From UBA9339 sp964535195 (GTDB taxonomy: Bacteria > Pseudomonadota > Gammaproteobacteria > UBA9339), in NCBI GenBank assembly GCA_964535195.1, contig CAZHSI010000001.1, positions 1 to 64,000 of the forward strand: DNA of 64,000 nucleotides, in the 5' to 3' direction. A program made the translations under genes and the position numbers. This document shows, piece by piece, positions 59,458 through 64,000 of this stretch. Positions within the stretch are counted from its first letter, which is position 1. Every line of letters begins with the position of its first letter. The notes beneath the pieces were generated by a model. The model saw nothing but the letters and a program-made list of their open reading frames with translations. It had not been told where the DNA came from and did no database searches.

Positions 59458-60066
59458 ATGGAGGGTTTACATCCAATAAAACTGTCCGCCACGCCTGATG
59501 TGTGGCGGCTTTTTTCAGTGAGAAAAGCTGACCCGGCTTTTCAGAAACCTAAAGAAACAATACTCGTACGTGATAACTATACCTGTCAATATTGTGGTTT
59601 TCAGGCAAAAAAGTATCAAGAAATTGTTAATCTAGATAATAACTATTACAACAACAAGCTATCAAATTTGGTAACTGCTTGTTGTTTTTGTTCCCAATGT
59701 TTTTTTCTCGAAGCTGTAGGTAAAGACGATTATGGTGGTGGAATTTTGATTTATCTTCCAGAGATTAGTCAAGCTGATCTAAATGGTTTTTGTCATGTTT
59801 TATTCTGCGCTATGTCTAATGACACAAGTTACAGCGCTATTGCTCAAAATATTTATCGTGACTTAAAGTCGCGTTTTCGTATAGTTGAAGACTATCTTGG
59901 CGAAGGTATGAGTGAAGCAGCTTTGTTTGGTCATATGTTGATTGATGTTAAAGGGAAAGATAAAGATAAAATTGACAAGGATATTTTGTCATCACTTAGA
60001 TTGTTGCCATCGTATAGTAAGTTTAGTGATCAGGTTAGGGATTGGTCTGAAGCAATGCAAGGATAG
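59458..60066 (+). CDS. icmJ: type IVB coupling-complex zinc protein DotN/IcmJ
   Basis: A 202-residue protein (Legionella 208) with an HNH-like zinc-binding core: RDNYTCQYCGFQAKKYQEIV gives one Cys pair and NLVTACCFCSQCFFLEAVG the other. The N-terminus LSATPDVWRLFSVRKADPAF is conserved. DotN binds the DotL C-terminal extension. A terminator-like hairpin lies inside its first twenty codons. icmB follows after 57 bases. Confidence 0.93.
   Translation: MEGLHPIKLSATPDVWRLFSVRKADPAFQKPKETILVRDNYTCQYCGFQAKKYQEIVNLDNNYYNNKLSNLVTACCFCSQCFFLEAVGKDDYGGGILIYLPEISQADLNGFCHVLFCAMSNDTSYSAIAQNIYRDLKSRFRIVEDYLGEGMSEAALFGHMLIDVKGKDKDKIDKDILSSLRLLPSYSKFSDQVRDWSEAMQG
59486..59515 (+). terminator. terminator-like hairpin within the icmJ coding start
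   Basis: CCGCCAC (59486-59492) pairs perfectly with GTGGCGG (59502-59508) around 9 bases, followed by C and six T (59510-59515). This is the form of an intrinsic terminator, 28 bases inside icmJ. It could attenuate transcription into icmJ-icmB unless translation keeps pace. It may instead be an accident of codons SATPDVWRLF. Confidence 0.5.
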
Positions 60067-60123
60067 AGAAGACCACAAGCTTAGTAGACGATAAAGCATC
60101 AATTTATTTTACGAGGGGTATAT

Positions 60124-63100
60124 ATGACTAACATAGCTAATCTAATAATAGATACCGTCGATGCATTTGTTGCTTGGGCAAGTAGTGCCATCAAACAAAC
60201 CACAGAGTCTTATTGTGAAATTCAGACAGCGGATAGTCCTACAGTTTTAGTAGGAAATGACGGTTCCTTATTATCGGTACTAAAAGTTGATGGTGTTAAG
60301 GCTTTAATTGGCGCCGAGGAATTCGAACATATTCGAGAGGGATTATTGCATAGTCTTCAAACCAGTATGTCTCGTTCTGGTCACGCCGTGCAGGTATATT
60401 TTTCTTATAATCGTGACGAAGTTGGGGATGAGATTGCGCATATTTTTGAGCCAGCAAGAGAAACTGCCAGAGCCTTATCTTTATCTTTAGATGATCTTTT
60501 TAGTGAGCGCATGACCTATTTAGCCAAATATTGTGCACATGAAGAAGTATTCGTTGTTCTTTGGACCCGTCCTGGAGTGTTGACCTCGGAGCAATATAAG
60601 CGTGCCATTAAAGAAAAACAAAAATTGGTGCTCGAAAAGAAAATTCCTCCTTTTAAAAACACGCAGAATTTAATGGCAGCTGTTCCAGATTTACGTGATG
60701 TCCATGATTCTTTTGTCCGCTCGGTAAAAAATGATATGAGTGGTTTAGGAATTGTTGTTGAGGTGCTTGAGGTGCACGATGCTGTTCATGAAATACGACG
60801 CAGCGTTGATCCAGATTTTACTGATAGGTCGTGGCAGCCTTCTTTGCCAGGTGATAAAATTGTTATTAAGCAGCCTAAGGAAATTACCGGCGATATTTCT
60901 GATATCTTATGGCCTTCGCTGGCGCGTCAAATTATGCCGCGTGATGCGGTGAATATGGATCTACGCACCGTTCGTGTTGGCGATCGTATTTATTCTTGTG
61001 TTTTTATCGATTTGTTTCCCAGAGATTTACAACGTTTTTCTGCTTTACTAGCGCGTCTTTTGCCCATGCATATTCCGTGGCGTATCTCTTTTTTGCTTGA
61101 TGGCAATGGTCTTGAGTCTATTAAATTAAAAAATATGTTAACGTCGGTTTTAAGTTGGACTTCAGCGCAAAATCGCTTAATCAATGATTCGGTAAATTTA
61201 CTGAAATATATAGAATTGCACACTGATGATGCGGTAGTGAAGTTACGTGTTGCTGCTTGTACTTGGGCGCAAGAGGGGGATGTTCGTACATTACGTACGA
61301 GAGCATCACAACTTGCTAAAGCGGTTGAGGGCTGGGGTTCATGTGATGTCTCCGAGGTTTCTGGCGATGCTTTCGATGGTTTTATATCTACCGCCATGGG
61401 AGTATCATGTTCTAGTATTGCTACTACTTCGGTGGCACCGTTATCTGATGCTTTATATATGTTGCCTTTTTTTAGACCGTCGTCACCGTGGCGCCATGGT
61501 GCGATATTGTTTCGTTCACCAGATGGTAAGCCTTGGCCATATCAACCAGGCTCAAGTCAGCAGACGACCTGGATCGACCTAGTTTATGCGCGCCCTGGAT
61601 CTGGTAAGTCAGTTTTGTCTAATGCTATGAACTTGGCCTTATGTTTAGCCAGTGGGATTCAACGTTTACCACGGATATCAATTATCGATATTGGACCATC
61701 AAGCAGCGGTTTGATTTCTCTCATTAGAGAAGCATTACCATACGATAAGCGTTATTTAGCAGCTTATCACCGTATGAGGATGACGCCTGATTTTTCTATT
61801 AATCCTTTTGATACCCAATTAGGTTGTCGTCGACCAACGCCGCAAGAACGTAGTTTCTTGGTTAATTTTATTACGCTACTTGCAACTCCAGTTGGTGCTG
61901 ATAAGTCATATGATGGCATAACTGATATGGTCGGTTTGGTGGTTGATGAGCTGTATAAACGCGCAGCAGATGAGGGTAATCCGGATATTTATACTAGTGG
62001 CGTTGAAGAAGTAATTGATGGTTTGTTAGTTGAGATTGGTTTTGTTAAAGACGCTCGGACCACTTGGTGGGAAGTCACTGATGCTTTATTTTTAGCTGGA
62101 TTTCCGCATGAGGCAGCACTAGCGCAGAGGCATGCTTCGCCTCTTTTGGCAGAAGCAGCAGCTATTTGCCGGACACCAGCAGTCGAAGATTTATATGGTA
62201 AAATCACCGCCCCTACTGGTGAAACTTTAATCAACGCTTTTTCAAGAATGATCTCCGCTGCGGTGCGTGAATATCCAGTGTTATCGCAGCCCACCCGTTT
62301 TGATCTGGGAGAAGCACGGGTTGTTTCGCTTGATTTAGATGAAGTTGCCAAAAGTGGTGGTGATGCGGCTAATCGTCAAACTGCAGTAATGTATATGTTG
62401 GCACGCTATATTTTAGCTCGTCATTTTTATTTAACCGAAGAAAATGTTGCCGATATGCCCCCTTCATATAAATCGTACCATGAGAAGCGGATTATGGAAA
62501 TTCGCGAAGATCCCAAACGAATTATTTTTGATGAGTTCCACCGCACGGCTAAAACACGAGCAGTGCGTGAGCAAGTTATCGTTGATATGCGTGAAGGTAG
62601 AAAGTGGAAAGTTCAGGTGGCGTTACTTTCACAATCTATTGATGATTTTGATAAGGTAATGGTTGAGTTTGCAACCTCAATTTTTATCATGGACGCTGGT
62701 CCTGAGCAGGCGATTCGTCGTACTGCCGATATTTTTGGCCTATCGGAAACTGCGCAAAATGCTTTGCGTAGTCAGGTACATGGTCCGCGTGAGGGTGGGG
62801 CGACATTTTTGGCACAGTTTGCTACTAAGGATGGTATTAATACGCAGCTATTAACCGCAACCCTAGGGCCGATAGAGCTGTGGGCATTTAATACTACGGC
62901 AGAAGATAGTAACGTGCGTAATCGACTATATCTGAAGATTGGTCCGGCGGAAGCCCGTCGTGTTTTAGCAGCTATCTTCCCGTCTGGAACTGTCACTAAA
63001 TATCTTGAAAATAATTTGACTCGCATCAAGGAGCAAGGGGGAATTATCGATGACGATGTTAGGATTGGAGTTATTGATAGTTTAGTGAATACAATTCTCG

Positions 63101-63141
63101 AGGAATATGCTAAAAATCCAGATGTTAAAAAAATACCATAA
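60124..63141 (+). CDS. icmB: type IVB secretion ATPase DotO/IcmB
   Basis: A 1005-residue VirB4-like ATPase (Legionella 1009). The N-terminal ~450 residues form the assembly domain; Walker A is YARPGSGKSVLSN, with SIIDIGPSSSGLISLI beyond, and Walker B RIIFDEFHRTAKTR. LSQSIDDFDKVMVEFATSIF and IRRTADIFGLSETAQNALRS are family motifs. DotO hexamers form the cytoplasmic base on which DotB assembles. It is the last icm gene here; icmF and icmH do not follow. Confidence 0.96.
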   Translation: MTNIANLIIDTVDAFVAWASSAIKQTTESYCEIQTADSPTVLVGNDGSLLSVLKVDGVKALIGAEEFEHIREGLLHSLQTSMSRSGHAVQVYFSYNRDEVGDEIAHIFEPARETARALSLSLDDLFSERMTYLAKYCAHEEVFVVLWTRPGVLTSEQYKRAIKEKQKLVLEKKIPPFKNTQNLMAAVPDLRDVHDSFVRSVKNDMSGLGIVVEVLEVHDAVHEIRRSVDPDFTDRSWQPSLPGDKIVIKQPKEITGDISDILWPSLARQIMPRDAVNMDLRTVRVGDRIYSCVFIDLFPRDLQRFSALLARLLPMHIPWRISFLLDGNGLESIKLKNMLTSVLSWTSAQNRLINDSVNLLKYIELHTDDAVVKLRVAACTWAQEGDVRTLRTRASQLAKAVEGWGSCDVSEVSGDAFDGFISTAMGVSCSSIATTSVAPLSDALYMLPFFRPSSPWRHGAILFRSPDGKPWPYQPGSSQQTTWIDLVYARPGSGKSVLSNAMNLALCLASGIQRLPRISIIDIGPSSSGLISLIREALPYDKRYLAAYHRMRMTPDFSINPFDTQLGCRRPTPQERSFLVNFITLLATPVGADKSYDGITDMVGLVVDELYKRAADEGNPDIYTSGVEEVIDGLLVEIGFVKDARTTWWEVTDALFLAGFPHEAALAQRHASPLLAEAAAICRTPAVEDLYGKITAPTGETLINAFSRMISAAVREYPVLSQPTRFDLGEARVVSLDLDEVAKSGGDAANRQTAVMYMLARYILARHFYLTEENVADMPPSYKSYHEKRIMEIREDPKRIIFDEFHRTAKTRAVREQVIVDMREGRKWKVQVALLSQSIDDFDKVMVEFATSIFIMDAGPEQAIRRTADIFGLSETAQNALRSQVHGPREGGATFLAQFATKDGINTQLLTATLGPIELWAFNTTAEDSNVRNRLYLKIGPAEARRVLAAIFPSGTVTKYLENNLTRIKEQGGIIDDDVRIGVIDSLVNTILEEYAKNPDVKKIP

Positions 63142-63178
63142 GGTAGAGTATATCTTTGACCACCAAGCTGATTGAAGA

Positions 63179-63850
63179 TTAACTATCAAACACTTCGCCT
63201 TCTGGTGACTTTTGTGGAGCAGTAGCTTCTTTGGCTTTTTGGTTTGATTCTCTTTCAGCCTTGTCGGCAATACTTTGCGCCTCGGTTTCTTGCTCAGGGC
63301 TTAAAATTATGGTTTGTTTTAGAATATCTTGGATTCTAGCGACTTCCTCGAGGGTTCTTTTAAGGTCGCCCTGAAAATCTTTTTGCAATTCGCTTGTAGA
63401 TTCTCGGTCTTGTTTGATTACTTTTAATTTTTTTATTACAGCGGTGACCTCTTGCGGGTTTTTTAGCGTACGTCTTAATGCAGCGATTATTGTTGCATAA
63501 GCAGCAACCACAAAAGGAGAAGCATCTCGGGGGATTTCAATACCGTGATTTTTAAGGACATTTTGCCTGGTTTCATCAAGAGTTAAAGCGGTAGATGCTA
63601 TAAAGCGCAAAGCTTGTCTTTCATATGTATTTAACTCTAAGCTATGTTTTTTAAGTTCTTCTTCTAATTGTTGACATAATTGTTCATATTGGTCTTCTAA
63701 ACACCTACCGTATTTACCTGTAATGCTGTCCATCTCTGGTATTTTTGCTGCTAGCCCTGCTAAATATTTTTCTAATTCTTTCTTTTTTATATTTAAGTTG
63801 ATTAAAATCTTTTGAATTGTGGCGATTGCCGTAGCGGTTGAATTTTGCAT
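63179..63850 (-). CDS. coiled-coil protein of unknown function, effector candidate
   Basis: A 223-residue soluble helical protein with long Glu/Lys/Gln heptad-like stretches (NIKKKELEKYLAGLAAKIPE; EEELKKHSLELNTYERQALR; QGDLKRTLEEVARIQDILKQ). Its last 40 residues are Glu- and Ser/Ala-rich and polar (ERESNQKAKEATAPQKSPEG), similar in character to Dot/Icm C-terminal signals. No enzyme family is recognised. It sits on the opposite strand next to icmB, and another coiled-coil gene ends 5 bases upstream. Confidence 0.6.
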   Translation of the reverse strand: MQNSTATAIATIQKILINLNIKKKELEKYLAGLAAKIPEMDSITGKYGRCLEDQYEQLCQQLEEELKKHSLELNTYERQALRFIASTALTLDETRQNVLKNHGIEIPRDASPFVVAAYATIIAALRRTLKNPQEVTAVIKKLKVIKQDRESTSELQKDFQGDLKRTLEEVARIQDILKQTIILSPEQETEAQSIADKAERESNQKAKEATAPQKSPEGEVFDS

Positions 63851-63854
63851 AAAT

Positions 63855-64000
63855 TTATTGTTGTCCTTTATTTTTGTTTTTCTCTAAAGCTAGCAGAGTA
63901 ACCAGAGTATTTTCTAGCTGAGTCCTTTTCTTGTTTAGCTCATCTATCTTGATTTTAGCAAGATTTAATGCTTTTTGAATTAGCAAAAGGGCCCCCAAGA
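63855..64000 (-). CDS. C-terminal part of a coiled-coil protein, cut by the window end
   Basis: On the minus strand a frame is open from the window edge (63998) to TAA at 63855-63857, giving 47 residues rich in Lys/Leu/Glu/Gln (LAKIKIDELNKKRTQLENTL). The ATG of the next gene at 63850 follows with 4 bases between, so the two are in one operon. Similar composition suggests related or paired proteins. Confidence 0.55.
   Translation of the reverse strand, partial: LGALLLIQKALNLAKIKIDELNKKRTQLENTLVTLLALEKNKNKGQQ

Overview
The window looks like a chromosome segment of an intracellular gammaproteobacterium of the order Legionellales, probably nearer the Coxiella/Rickettsiella/Aquicella group than Legionella. 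Evidence: an almost complete Dot/Icm type IVB secretion locus (about 40.9-63.1 kb) with icmV-dotA, dotDCB and icmTS-x-QPON-LKEGCDJB in one contiguous block, mevalonate-pathway genes (unusual in gammaproteobacteria but known in Legionella and Coxiella), and ordinary gammaproteobacterial housekeeping clusters. DNA is AT-rich, with the first 7.5 kb visibly more so. The species cannot be named from the sequence alone.

Layout. (1) 0-7.5 kb, accessory: a short unexplained ORF, a 1568-residue NRPS-like protein with the order formyltransferase / truncated condensation lobe / adenylation / carrier / thioester reductase, then a PAS histidine kinase carrying two receiver domains. (2) 7.5-11 kb: AsmA-like protein and a MATE exporter on the minus strand. 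(3) 11-12.2 kb: lolB enclosed by two inverted copies of a ~135 bp MITE-like repeat. (4) 12.2-17.8 kb, minus: a rearranged division/cell-wall cluster murD-ftsW-murC-murB-ftsQ with no murG or ddl. (5) 18-23 kb: a methyltransferase, a 148 bp palindromic element, then rbfA-truB-ferredoxin-rpsO-pnp. (6) 23-26.5 kb: dCache-HAMP nucleotide cyclase and a dicarboxylate/glutamate symporter. (7) 26.8-30.5 kb: mvaS and two GHMP kinases of the mevalonate pathway, then a stand-alone LigD-type 3'-phosphoesterase. (8) 30.5-37.2 kb: lptC-kdsC-kdsD (minus) divergent from mlaFEDCB-murA (plus), i.e. outer-membrane lipid and LPS/Kdo functions. (9) 37.2-40.7 kb: an unrecognised protein behind a possible PmrA-like box, pgi, and a secreted lysozyme-like protein. 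(10) 40.9-63.1 kb: the Dot/Icm machine. (11) 63.2-64 kb: two minus-strand coiled-coil proteins of unknown function (one cut by the window end), plausible effectors.

How it fits together. DotC, DotD and DotH form the outer-membrane ring, DotG and DotF span the periplasm, DotA/IcmV/DotI/DotE/DotP/IcmT lie in the inner membrane, DotB and DotO are the ATPases, and DotL/DotM/DotN with IcmS make the coupling complex. The small gene between icmS and icmQ occupies the position of the hypervariable IcmR-type partner of IcmQ. icmM/dotJ, icmW, icmX, icmF and icmH are not in the window.

The most unusual items are the formyltransferase-NRPS-reductase with its neighbouring sensor kinase; three families of palindromic intergenic repeats, one of which runs into the coding ends of kdsC and icmN; a terminator-like hairpin inside the first codons of icmJ; and the four-block decapeptide repeat of DotG.
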